39,592 nt of DNA from Eubacteriales Family XIII. Incertae Sedis bacterium (lineage in GTDB: Bacteria > Bacillota > Clostridia > Peptostreptococcales > Anaerovoracaceae): the NCBI GenBank assembly GCA_031266025.1, contig JAISBV010000088.1, positions 1 to 39,592 of the forward strand. Direction: 5' to 3'. Positions 7,523 to 15,286 of the stretch are shown in pieces (the first letter of the stretch is position 1; each line of letters begins with the position of its first letter). The notes under the pieces are model-generated. The model was not told the DNA's origin, did no database searches, and saw only the letters and a program-made list of their open reading frames with translations. The position numbers were made by a program, and so were the translations under genes.

Positions 7523-8851
7523 CTATGTTCCGTAGATCAGCGCGGGCAAAAATGTCACGACGTCCGGCCAAATCAGGAAAACAGCCGTCGCGATGCAGTT
7601 TGTCGCGACAAATATATAGACGCCGCTGAACAACCGCGTGACCGTCGCCTCGGGGTCGTAGGACAGGCAGCCTCGCGCGATAAAGACGCCGGAACCGACG
7701 GGCGGCGTCAGCGCGCCTATGGAAATAACCATTGTGATTATGATGCCGAACCAGATAGGGCTGTATCCGAGCGTATCGCAAACTATTGGGAAAAAAATCG
7801 GCATCGTGACGAGCGTCATAGACAGCAAATCCGTGAACATGCCGAGTATAAAATATATGACCAAGATGACGGCCATGATGCTGACAGGCGCGGCGTTGAG
7901 ACTTTCAACATATTGGCCGAGCGCGATCGGGATCTTCGAGACGGAGAACATCTTCCCGAACACGTTCGCGCAGGCAAGCAGCATGAACACCATAGCCTGC
8001 AGACGCACGCCGGCAAACAGCGCGTTCTTGAATTTCGTCCAGTTAAGCTGCCGCGATAACAGCGTGATGATGAAAAGCCCGAACGCGCCCACGGCGCCCG
8101 CTTCGGTCGGTGTGAACAGGCCGGCGAACATGCCGCCCATGCTGAGCACGAATATGATTATGATGTAAATCAGTCCGCCGTTTTGCAGAGACTTGAACCT
8201 TTCGCCCCAACCGTGACGTTCGCTGACCGAGCCGACCCATTTCGGGCGCATCTTGCCCATGAGCAGGATTCCCAAGATGTTGAGGGCCATGACTATCAGT
8301 CCCGGAACGATGCCCGCCATAAACAGCTGTCCTATCGACGTTTCCGTAACGATGCCATAGACTATGAAGTTGTTGCTCGGCGGAATCAGGACGGAGAGTC
8401 CCGAACCTGCGATTATAGTACCCGCGGCCATTTCGGGCATGTATCCGCGTTTTTTCATTTCCGGGTAGGCGATAGCCGAGAACGTCGCCGTCGCCGCGGG
8501 CGGGGAACCGCAAATAGCGCCGAAGCCGGCGCCCGCGACCTGAACCGCGTTGGCCAATCCGCATTTTCTGTGTCCGAACGTGTAGTTCATTGTAACGAAC
8601 AGCTTTTCCCCGATGCCCGTATAGCTTGCCAAATATCCCATAAGGCCGAACATAGGGCCGACGGTCAGCGCGTAATTCGAAAAAGTATTGAACAGTTCCG
8701 AAACCATTATCTGGCTGGCCACATTAAAATCAGTCATGGCCAAGATACCGACGGTTCCCGCGATCAGCATAGAGAAGGGGATCGGAACCCCAAGGAACAT
8801 GATCACCAAGAAGCCTATCAGCGCTATGATACCGATTTCAATTCCTGTCAT
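7523..8851 (-). CDS. dctM: TRAP transporter large membrane subunit DctM
   Basis: 442 aa, started at ATG 8851 (MTGIEIGIIALIGFLVIM), 9 bases after GGAGG. The longer reading frame to 8947 overlaps dctQ and adds a non-family N-terminus. It is a strongly hydrophobic protein with about 12 membrane segments. Typical DctM signatures are FLGVPIPFSMLIAG near the start, AGAGFGAICGSPPAATATFSAIAYPEM in the first half, and PTEAGAVGAFG and GSGVFIARG in the second. It forms the sodium-driven channel of a tripartite periplasmic-type uptake system together with DctQ and DctP. It follows dctQ by 19 bp and precedes the CoA-transferase by 42 bp, so it probably shares a transcript with them. Confidence 0.95.
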   Translation of the reverse strand: MTGIEIGIIALIGFLVIMFLGVPIPFSMLIAGTVGILAMTDFNVASQIMVSELFNTFSNYALTVGPMFGLMGYLASYTGIGEKLFVTMNYTFGHRKCGLANAVQVAGAGFGAICGSPPAATATFSAIAYPEMKKRGYMPEMAAGTIIAGSGLSVLIPPSNNFIVYGIVTETSIGQLFMAGIVPGLIVMALNILGILLMGKMRPKWVGSVSERHGWGERFKSLQNGGLIYIIIIFVLSMGGMFAGLFTPTEAGAVGAFGLFIITLLSRQLNWTKFKNALFAGVRLQAMVFMLLACANVFGKMFSVSKIPIALGQYVESLNAAPVSIMAVILVIYFILGMFTDLLSMTLVTMPIFFPIVCDTLGYSPIWFGIIITMVISIGALTPPVGSGVFIARGCLSYDPEATVTRLFSGVYIFVATNCIATAVFLIWPDVVTFLPALIYGT

Positions 8852-8870
8852 TGCCGTATGCCTCCATATC

Positions 8871-9419
8871 CTATGACTCCATTGACTGATTTTCCCTTGG
8901 TACGACAAGGTCTCGGAAGTTGATCGCGGGAGCGCCCGTGGCCTCAATAAACCAAAGCAAAACCGATTTTATTATAATGGAAACGGTCAAAAGCGTGAAT
9001 CCGAACGCAAGGACGAGCGCGGGGATCCAAACGGGGATTTGCAGCTCATAGCTGACGTCCAGGTTGACGATTTTGTCGCTGACCTGAATGTACAGAAGAT
9101 ATGTTATCAATATAAAAATCAAGGAGACGATGCTGTTTGTGACTGCCCTCAGCCGGTTGGCGCTTTTCACCTTCAGTTTTTCGTGGATGAGGGACATTGT
9201 GATATTGCCGTCGATCCATTCGTTTTGAGCCAAGGACAGACCGGCGGCGACCAAGGAGATGTACCGGATTATTTCGGTCGCGCCGACGATAGGCGCGTTA
9301 AAGAATCTGCGCATGACGATGTTTACGACGATCAAAAGTACGTTCGCAAACAGGAACACCCACGCCGCGGCGGCTTCAAACCGCCATATCTTATTTGCGT
9401 ACAGCAGCAATTTATTCAT
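8871..9419 (-). CDS. dctQ: TRAP transporter small membrane subunit DctQ
   Basis: 182 aa, ATG 9419 with AAAGGA upstream. Four membrane segments are visible (about residues 18-40, 48-66, 92-112 and 130-155). The second carries the EWIDGNITMSLI motif, like the family's conserved E-hydrophobic-I/V-R/D-region after helix 2. DctQ is the scaffold that holds DctM in the membrane. The C-terminal tail beyond the fourth helix (GAPAINFRDLVVPRENQSMES) is soluble. A 10-bp perfect hairpin at 9464-9499 lies between it and the substrate-binding gene upstream and may lower its expression relative to DctP. Confidence 0.92.
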   Translation of the reverse strand: MNKLLLYANKIWRFEAAAAWVFLFANVLLIVVNIVMRRFFNAPIVGATEIIRYISLVAAGLSLAQNEWIDGNITMSLIHEKLKVKSANRLRAVTNSIVSLIFILITYLLYIQVSDKIVNLDVSYELQIPVWIPALVLAFGFTLLTVSIIIKSVLLWFIEATGAPAINFRDLVVPRENQSMES

Positions 9420-9463
9420 ACCGGACGTCCTTTGAAAATTTAAGATGATAACGCGAATGAATT

Positions 9464-9499
9464 ATGGACTCGGAGATTGTTTCCAACCGCCGAGTCCAT
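9464..9499 (-). promoter_or_regulatory. Intercistronic stem-loop between dctP and dctQ
   Basis: ATGGACTCGG (9464-9473) and CCGAGTCCAT (9490-9499) form a perfect 10-bp stem with a 16-base loop, placed after the dctP stop and before dctQ. There is no T-tract on the leftward strand, so it is more likely an RNA-processing or stability element that favours the binding-protein message than a full terminator. Confidence 0.6.
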
Positions 9500-9520
9500 G
9501 GTTAAAGAAGAATGTTTAAT

Positions 9521-10687
9521 TTAATGAAACAAGAATTCATCTTCGAAGAAATTGCCTTTGTAATCTTCCCACGAATACGGATTGCTGTACTTCGCCACGA
9601 GCTCACGTATCTTCGCGAGTTCACCCGTTCCGTCGAGCCCCTGGTCGTCAAGTTCTTTTACATAATCGTTCAGCAGCGATTCGCCGGCTTTCGTAAACTC
9701 CTCAAGGACGGCGCCCTCCATGAATTCGACTTCACTGTTCTGCACGCATTCCGCGATTCGTCCGCCCTTCTCGTTTTCCTCCATCGCGGTGGTCATGCGG
9801 TTGAACGCGGTCTCTATGCAGGCAAGGAATGCTTCTTGCTGGGACGGGGGCATCTTTTCGAGCGACCTCTTGCTCATAAGCGTGCCGCTCAGCGTCGTTT
9901 GCCCCGGATTGATCAGCGCGTAGTGTCCGACTTCGTCAAGGTTGGAATTGGCGGCCGCGGGAAGCACATTGTACGTACCCTCAAGCATACCGTTGCGCAT
10001 CGCTTCGTACACTTCCGACGTATCCATCGTGACCTGCACGGCGCCGTAAGCGGCGATAGTGCTTCCGTAAATGGCGGACGCGCGTATTTGCTTGCCTTTC
10101 AGATCGTCTATAGATGAGATTTTGCTGCGCGTGTAGAGACACATCGGGCCGTTGCCCGTTCCCCAAATCAGCACCGTGTCGTTGTACTCCGCCGCTGAGG
10201 TCGTCTGTCCCCACTCGGTGAAAGCCTCAAGCACGGTGATGGCGCGCGCGTTGTCTATCGCGCCCGGCAGGAACCAAAGCTGCGAGACGGGGAAGCGTCT
10301 CATAACGGTGCCGTAGTCGACGAGACCGATATCGCAGGTTCCGGTCAAGATGCCGTCATAAATGTCGTTCTGTCCGAGCAGCGTACCACTCGGATAGACG
10401 GTGATCGTGACGCCGGGCATAACCTTCGCCAATTCCTCGTTTATGGCGCCTATCGAAAACCTTGCCATCGGGTTGGCGTCGGGAAGATAGGTGGCGTACG
10501 TGTATTCGATGTCTATCCAGTCGGACTGATCGTCGGTCGCGCCGTCGTCAGAGACGCTTGCGCTCTCATCAGGCGTGGTCGCCGGCTCATTGTTCGCGGG
10601 GCTTCCGCCGCAAGCGCTCATCGCAAGCGACAGGCACAGTGCGAGCGCCAATAAAATAGATAATTTGTATGTTCGTGTCAGCTTCAT
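9521..10687 (-). CDS. dctP: TRAP transporter substrate-binding lipoprotein DctP
   Basis: 388 aa, ATG 10687 with GGAGGGAGAC before it. The N-terminus MKLTRTYKLSILLALALCLS ends in a lipobox SAC with lipidated C26, followed by a Gly/Ser/Thr/Asp-rich linker, so the mature protein is anchored outside the membrane. The rest has the DctP fold: TYATYLPDANPMARF (start of domain I), YPSGTLLGQNDIYDGILTG, a hinge segment LKGKQIRASAIYG where the family's carboxylate-binding Arg lies (R in KQIRAS), and DTSEVYEAMRNGMLEGTYN. The conserved Arg supports an organic-acid ligand. It lies 91 bp after the amidohydrolase gene and leads the transporter genes. Confidence 0.93.
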   Translation of the reverse strand: MKLTRTYKLSILLALALCLSLAMSACGGSPANNEPATTPDESASVSDDGATDDQSDWIDIEYTYATYLPDANPMARFSIGAINEELAKVMPGVTITVYPSGTLLGQNDIYDGILTGTCDIGLVDYGTVMRRFPVSQLWFLPGAIDNARAITVLEAFTEWGQTTSAAEYNDTVLIWGTGNGPMCLYTRSKISSIDDLKGKQIRASAIYGSTIAAYGAVQVTMDTSEVYEAMRNGMLEGTYNVLPAAANSNLDEVGHYALINPGQTTLSGTLMSKRSLEKMPPSQQEAFLACIETAFNRMTTAMEENEKGGRIAECVQNSEVEFMEGAVLEEFTKAGESLLNDYVKELDDQGLDGTGELAKIRELVAKYSNPYSWEDYKGNFFEDEFLFH

Positions 10688-10778
10688 GTCTCCCTCCAAT
10701 CTTTAAACAATAACTTGACAGTACATTAAACTACATTAAACCCCACGCTGCGCGTGAGAGAATAAGCTGCTGAAAGGC

Positions 10779-11840
10779 TTACTTTTTAATATACTCTTTG
10801 AACATCCGTGTGAACGGCGTTTTGATACCGAGCATTCGGCAGGCGTTTCCGCCGAGAATGAGATTCAAATCGTCTTGCGGGATATTGAGCTTGCCCAATT
10901 CGCGCAGACTCCATCCGAAGATGTCGATTTGATGCGCGGGCAAGCCGGCGTTGATGTCCTGATTGCAGAACGTCTCCGGCACTTGGCCCGGCATCCATGA
11001 CTGCGGCGACGACGCGGCGCCCCAGTCGGTGCCCCACACCAAGCGTTCGCACCCGATGTTAGGATCAATCAGGGGTTTTGCGTAGAGTTCGGCCCACCAT
11101 TGCCCCGTTTCCAAATATATGTTGTGATGGCTGCGCGCGACGGTAAGGCACTGCTCGTATACGTCCGTCCGGTAGCCGGAGCCCTCGATGCCCGCATGCT
11201 CCAAGATGATGGGAACGTCCGGATAGTCTGCGGCGATTTCATGTGCCAACAGCGGATTGGACCAGTCTTCTTCCTGATGCCCCTGCATACGCGCCATGTC
11301 GCTGCCGCCGGCGTAACCGGCCGGAAAACCGCAATGCCAAGTAACCGCGACCTTATACTTCTTGGCCAGCTCCATGATTTGACAAATTTGGTCGTGCCGT
11401 TCGTCCCAGGAAATCCGTTTGTATTTTGGGCTGTTGTCGCGCGGCATGCCCTCGCCTATTCCGACGAAGCAACCCGTGGCAAGCGCGTCGTCCAACTCTT
11501 TGACGGCATTTTTGATATCCCACGGCTCAACCCCGTTTTTTGCGCGTATCTGCGTTTTGACGTCCGAACACATAGCGCAAAAGCGTTCGGGATGTTCTTT
11601 GACCATTTTGGCGTTCAGCTCGTTCGTCATAGCAAAGGCCGGAAGCAGCACGACGACGTCGACCTGATAACGATCCATGTCGTAGAGCAGCCGGCCCTCG
11701 TTTGAGTAAACCTCGACGTGCGGCATTCCGTCGACCAATTCGTTGAACTCCGAGTCAACAGCGCGTTCTTTCAGCTTGAAAGCGTGCCGTTGTCCGTGTA
11801 CGTGCGTGTCTACGACAAACCTACCTCTTGCAAGTCCCAT
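10779..11840 (-). CDS. Amidohydrolase-2 family metal-dependent hydrolase or decarboxylase
   Basis: 353 aa, ATG 11840 behind GAGGAGG; upstream in-frame starts overlap that site. It is a TIM-barrel of the amidohydrolase superfamily: H13 and H15 (DTHVHG), H169 (VTWHCG), H215 (LEHAG) and D272 (WGTDWG) are the classic metal and catalytic residues. The ACMSD/LigW/gamma-resorcylate decarboxylase branch shares this pattern, so non-oxidative decarboxylation of an aromatic acid and hydrolysis of a cyclic ester or lactone are both possible. It is the first gene of the leftward block, next to the LysR regulator. Its position ahead of a TRAP transporter suggests it acts on the imported compound or a close product. 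Confidence 0.85.
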   Translation of the reverse strand: MGLARGRFVVDTHVHGQRHAFKLKERAVDSEFNELVDGMPHVEVYSNEGRLLYDMDRYQVDVVVLLPAFAMTNELNAKMVKEHPERFCAMCSDVKTQIRAKNGVEPWDIKNAVKELDDALATGCFVGIGEGMPRDNSPKYKRISWDERHDQICQIMELAKKYKVAVTWHCGFPAGYAGGSDMARMQGHQEEDWSNPLLAHEIAADYPDVPIILEHAGIEGSGYRTDVYEQCLTVARSHHNIYLETGQWWAELYAKPLIDPNIGCERLVWGTDWGAASSPQSWMPGQVPETFCNQDINAGLPAHQIDIFGWSLRELGKLNIPQDDLNLILGGNACRMLGIKTPFTRMFKEYIKK

Positions 11841-12361
11841 TTTGAGTCCTCCTCTTTTCAAAAAATATACGTATTATCAGAGACTGAAATTGGCGTTCCG
11901 GGCGTTTACCCGCCGTAAGTATTGACGGAAATCCCACCCGCTGATATAAAATAAGTTATCTTCCGGCAGGGTCTGAATTCGCGGAGAAGCAGATTGACGT
12001 GATCTATAATTGAACGTAATTATACGATAAGCGCGGCTTTTTAATAAGCAAATCATACCATTGTTTTTAGGCGCACGGATATGAAAATTAGGAATGCGTC
12101 TATACTTTTTTAGTCATATGCCGCGCAAGACGCGCGGAATGACGATATTTTCTCCCGCCGTTTTGGGGCGGGCGCAGGCCCGGAATGGCATCCGTTGGAT
12201 TTTAACGATTTAATGTCCTGCGTTCGCGGCATACCTGTGAGCTGTAAGTCTGCGGGCGGATTTTTCGCAATTTTCTCAAAATGTGTCTTTACGTTGCGCG
12301 GCGTATGTATTATACTTATCTGTAAAGAAAACGCTTTTGTCTGTGTAACGTTTTTATTCAT

Positions 12362-12385
12362 GTAACATTTTTTATAAAATGTTAC
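12362..12385. promoter_or_regulatory. Near-palindromic candidate operator, copy 1
   Basis: GTAACATTTT and AAAATGTTAC half sites flank a short A/T spacer. The symmetry extends outward by CAT/ATG on each side. The exact reverse complement occurs 140 bp away (copy 2), close to the LysR start. Paired operators or paired RNA hairpins are both possible. Confidence 0.5.
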
Positions 12386-12411
12386 ATGTGTTTTCATTGT
12401 TTAAATTTGAA

Positions 12412-12436
12412 CAAAAAAAGAGCGCCTTGCGGGCGC
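12412..12436 (-). terminator. Leftward terminator-like hairpin
   Basis: Read leftward: GCGCC-CGCAA-GGCGC, then TC and seven T. The 5-bp GC stem and T-tract fit intrinsic termination. No gene ends here on that strand, so it may stop a short antisense or regulatory transcript that starts near the LysR gene. Confidence 0.4.
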
Positions 12437-12501
12437 GCGATGAGGGAGGTACTATTCAAAAGGCAGAATTTTCATTGGAAACGCAACAAGAAAACGCCGA
12501 C

Positions 12502-12525
12502 GTAACATTTTATAAAAAATGTTAC
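12502..12525. promoter_or_regulatory. Near-palindromic candidate operator, copy 2
   Basis: Exact reverse complement of copy 1 over 24 bp, also followed by ATGTG. It ends about 120 bp before the LysR start codon, a sensible distance for autoregulation or control of the divergent block. Confidence 0.5.
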
Positions 12526-12647
12526 ATGTGAGCCGCAACTCAAAGCTTTGTTCGGCGGAAGGCGGCGCGGCGGGCGGAGAAGCCTAAAGGGGGGCGCGCT
12601 GTTTCCGCCGACTATTGAGCAATAACCGTGAAGGCAGGGGGAGGAAG

Positions 12648-13553
12648 ATGTTGACGCATACACAGATTACATATTTTCTTACCATCGCGAGATGCCGCAG
12701 TTTTTCGGAGGCGGCCAGACAATTGTTCATCACGCAGTCCGCTATCAGCAAGCAGATCAGCAACCTTGAAAAGCAGCTTGATATTAAGCTTTTTGAACGC
12801 AACAACAAAACGACCAGACTGACTCCCGCCGGGGAGGTGCTGTGCCGCGAGCTGCAAAAATACGACGAATGGCTGGCCTATATCGTCAGCATAGCAAAAC
12901 TGGCCGAGCAGGGCAAAAACGGATCGCTCAACATCGGCATCCTCCACGGCGTTGATCTTTCCGATTCCGCCGCGCCGCTGCTCCAAGCATTTTCCAAAGC
13001 ATACCCGGAAAACAACATTCATGTCAGAAGACTCTTTTTTCAGGATATAGTCAGCGAACTTTTGCAGGGATCGGTTGACTTGGTTATTGCCCTTTCCTTT
13101 CTTGTTCCGTCACATATGAATATTTCCCAACACGTGATCAGATCCGAGAGAGACATGATCATCGTCGCCAAAACAAACAGCGCGGGAAAAACGGAGAACA
13201 TTATCGCCCGCGACCTGATTTCCGATACGTTCGTCACGATTTCTCCCGACATATCACGTCAGGCCTACAAGAACAGCCTTGGCTATTTGAACGGACTTGG
13301 GATAACGCCTGTAAATGTGAAATTGGTCAACACGATAGAGGATATTATGCTCAACGTTGAATCGGGGCTCGGTTTCGGCGTATCGAGTCAATCCTGCAGA
13401 CTTTTCGGTAAAGAGCATATCCGGTTTGTCGATATGTACAAAAGCGTCGGCGTTGAGAGACATATGACGGATGTTGTGGCGGTATGGCACAAAAACTGCG
13501 TGAATCCTTCCGTTATATCGTATATTAATTTCATATCGAGCGAAAAGATTTAA
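12648..13553 (+). CDS. LysR-family transcriptional regulator
   Basis: 301 aa, ATG 12648 just after GGGGGAGGAAG. The N-terminal winged helix-turn-helix is clear: ITYFLTIARCRSFSEAARQLFITQSAISKQISNLEKQL (about residues 6-43), followed by LFERNNKTTRLTPAGE. The C-terminal two-lobed effector domain starts near residue 90 (GSLNIGILHGVDLSD) and has the usual second-lobe strand DIMLNVESGLGFGVSS. LysR proteins act as tetramers that bend promoter DNA in response to a small pathway metabolite. Its position between a leftward and a rightward catabolic block makes it the likely regulator of one or both. Two 24-bp near-palindromes upstream are candidate sites, although classical LysR boxes are T-N11-A. Confidence 0.93.
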   Translation: MLTHTQITYFLTIARCRSFSEAARQLFITQSAISKQISNLEKQLDIKLFERNNKTTRLTPAGEVLCRELQKYDEWLAYIVSIAKLAEQGKNGSLNIGILHGVDLSDSAAPLLQAFSKAYPENNIHVRRLFFQDIVSELLQGSVDLVIALSFLVPSHMNISQHVIRSERDMIIVAKTNSAGKTENIIARDLISDTFVTISPDISRQAYKNSLGYLNGLGITPVNVKLVNTIEDIMLNVESGLGFGVSSQSCRLFGKEHIRFVDMYKSVGVERHMTDVVAVWHKNCVNPSVISYINFISSEKI

Positions 13554-13589
13554 TAGGCGGAGCAAGCTTCCGGGCATTGAGCCAATTTA

Positions 13590-13643
13590 CGTAATAAACC
13601 GCCCGCAGCAAGACTGCGTAATAAACTGCCCGCAACAAGACTG
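13590..13643. repeat. Tandem 27-bp direct repeat (two copies)
   Basis: Units 13590-13616 and 13617-13643 are head to tail and differ at two positions (AAACC/AAACT and GCAGC/GCAAC). Each begins CGTAATAAAC and ends AAGACTG. A truncated third start (CGTAATAAAA) is at 13759-13768. Role unknown. Confidence 0.75.
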
Positions 13644-13694
13644 CAGGGTATTGGAGAGCCGGGCAGTTTGATACGATAGGAAGTTATTTGGAGT

Positions 13695-13753
13695 GGGTTC
13701 AATACCCTGCGTTGTGAATAAGGAAGCGCAGCAAACTACAGGGTATCGAACCC
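13695..13753 (+). repeat. Long inverted repeat / hairpin after the LysR gene
   Basis: Arms 13695-13709 (GGGTTCAATACCCTG) and 13739-13753 (CAGGGTATCGAACCC) pair at 14 of 15 positions with a 29-base loop. No T-tract follows, so it is not a standard terminator. Confidence 0.65.
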
Positions 13754-13804
13754 GTCTGCGTAATAAAACGCATAGCGTCATTCTAAACGTTCATGGCTGA
13801 ATTA

Positions 13805-13834
13805 TTGACATCCGCGACAAAATTCAGTTAAGAT
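13805..13834 (+). promoter_or_regulatory. Candidate sigma-A promoter for the GRE-like operon
   Basis: A perfect -35 TTGACA (13805-13810) is followed after 18 bases by TAAGAT (13829-13834) as -10. It lies about 110 bp before the first gene of the rightward block. The -10 match is partial, as expected for an activator-dependent promoter. Confidence 0.5.
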
Positions 13835-13944
13835 TTACGCATATAGCAATTCACACATATTTTACATTTATCTACATCGGCATACCGCATTTCACCGGTT
13901 CCTTATGGCAAATCTGCAAATAATACGCGAAAAGGAGAATGACA

Positions 13945-15285
13945 ATGGAAAACGGCCCCGTATTGTATGATCCGAACAAATGGGATACAACCTGCGGATT
14001 GGACTACAGCAATCCTCTGGAGTTTTTCCCAAAACCGTACAAGCATCACGATTTTGAGCCGCTGTATAAGCGAACCAAGCTTATAACGCAGTATGACATG
14101 GAAGGCCGGGGCGACGGCTTTCAGATTAACAAGAAGGGCGACTATCTGTTTTTCAATCATTTTTGGAGCAGCGGCTTCAGCGTGGTGAATGTAAAGGATA
14201 TCAAAAATCCTAAAGTGGTTTACTTTGAGTCGACGGGCAATCCGCATATGTGGAGCCTGAAAAACCGGATCGTCGGCGACATACTCGTCACGAGCGTGGA
14301 GTGGAAGTTTTTTGAGAACAAGCGTTATTTCGTGGATCCTACCGTCCACAACTACCACGATTCCGTTTCGAAAGAGCCGATTCGGTCGGGCATAAAAGTA
14401 TACGATATCTCAAACCCGGAAAAGCCGCGTCTGCTTTCGTTTTACGAAACCGGAACTTGGATTCCGGAGGGCGGATGCAACGGCTGCCACCGTTTTTGGT
14501 TCGACGGGCACTATGTATATCAGTCGGCGGAGGTTCCCGGCTTTGACGGTAATATCATGCTGATTATAGATGTATCCAATCCGGAGAAGCCCCGAGAGGT
14601 TTCCCGTTTCTGGCTCAAGGGACAGTGGACAGCCGGGGGCGAGCGTCCGGACTGGCCGAAAGATCTGGCTCATCGCTGCCAGCACCACCATCCGATCATA
14701 AGGGGGAACAGGGCTTATACCACATGGTTTGGGCTTGGCGCGGCGATTGTGGACATTTCCGACATTCGCACGCCCACGTTGATCTCTCATGTAAATTATG
14801 ATATGGGCGGTCAAACTCATACATTCCTGCCCATCCGTGACGCCGAGTACGCGATTCTGATCGGTGAGTACCGCCACGCTTGGATGCTCGATATCAGCGA
14901 TGAACGGTATCCCAAGGTTATAGGGATGTTTCCAAAACCGCCGAGGGAGCTTTTGGATCGGGGCGTGGGAAATCCGTTCGGCCCGGGGCAGCACAATATA
15001 CACGAAAATATGCCGGGCGCCGATTCTTGGCGTTCGGATGAAATCGTATTTATGACGGCGGGCGCGGGCGGCTTGCGCATTTATGATATCAAAGATCCGT
15101 ACCGCATTGAGGAGATCGGATATTATGTTCCCGGCACGCCCAAGGTGTATTACGATCCGCGCGGCGCCGAACACGCGAGTAACGGCGCGGGCGTGGACGT
15201 CGCTGACGTATGGGTAGATCAAAACGGGCTTATTTACCTTTCTTCTTATAACGGCGGCTTGGAGATTCTTGAGTTTGAGGGGTAG
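13945..15285 (+). CDS. LVIVD-repeat beta-propeller protein, His-rich, function unknown
   Basis: 446 aa, ATG 13945, 7 bases after AAAGGAG (an ATG at 13939 is too close). Repeats of the form (V/I)xD(I/V)S(N/D)xxxP recur near residues 80, 151, 207, 268, 314 and 378, each a propeller blade edge, as in LVIVD and selenium-binding-protein-like proteins. No signal peptide or membrane segment is present, so it is cytoplasmic. Conserved-looking polar sites cluster where a metal centre could sit: GCNGCH (C178, C181, H182), HRCQHHHP (H243, H247-H249), GQTHTF (H292) and GQHNIHENMPG (H350, H353). Known relatives with His-lined propellers are metal-dependent oxidases or ring-opening enzymes, but I cannot assign a reaction. 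It is the first gene of the operon and the activase ATG follows 1 bp after its stop, a strong hint of a shared pathway. Confidence 0.75.
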   Translation: MENGPVLYDPNKWDTTCGLDYSNPLEFFPKPYKHHDFEPLYKRTKLITQYDMEGRGDGFQINKKGDYLFFNHFWSSGFSVVNVKDIKNPKVVYFESTGNPHMWSLKNRIVGDILVTSVEWKFFENKRYFVDPTVHNYHDSVSKEPIRSGIKVYDISNPEKPRLLSFYETGTWIPEGGCNGCHRFWFDGHYVYQSAEVPGFDGNIMLIIDVSNPEKPREVSRFWLKGQWTAGGERPDWPKDLAHRCQHHHPIIRGNRAYTTWFGLGAAIVDISDIRTPTLISHVNYDMGGQTHTFLPIRDAEYAILIGEYRHAWMLDISDERYPKVIGMFPKPPRELLDRGVGNPFGPGQHNIHENMPGADSWRSDEIVFMTAGAGGLRIYDIKDPYRIEEIGYYVPGTPKVYYDPRGAEHASNGAGVDVADVWVDQNGLIYLSSYNGGLEILEFEG

Positions 15286-15286
15286 C

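Larger units (their letters stand above)
11841..12647. other. Regulatory gap between the divergent blocks
   Basis: About 800 bp without a credible gene; short frames here lack ribosome binding sites or family features. It contains the upstream region of the amidohydrolase, two inverted copies of a 24-bp near-palindrome (12362-12385, 12502-12525), a leftward terminator-like hairpin (12412-12436) and the LysR leader. A segment around 12120-12200 (CGCGCGGAATGACG, then a GCCCGGAATGGCATCC stretch) resembles intergenic repeat debris rather than coding DNA. Confidence 0.6.
13554..13944. other. Repeat-rich leader of the GRE-like operon
   Basis: About 390 bp without a gene. It holds a tandem 27-bp repeat (13590-13643), a 15-bp-stem hairpin (13695-13753), a sigma-A-like promoter (13805-13834) and the ribosome binding site AAAGGAG of the beta-propeller gene. 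The CAGGGTATT segment at 13643-13652 can also pair with AATACCCTG at 13701-13709, so alternative folds are possible in this RNA if it is transcribed from LysR. Confidence 0.55.

Noticed and set aside
12110-12397. 95-aa minus-strand frame in the LysR upstream gap
   Set aside because: No ribosome binding site or known fold; it runs through a palindrome, and the region near 12120-12200 looks like intergenic repeat debris.
13695-13753. GGGTTCAATACCC and GGGTATCGAACCC resemble tRNA T-arms
   Set aside because: No acceptor stem, D-arm or anticodon arm can be built on either strand; the similarity comes from the inverted repeat itself.
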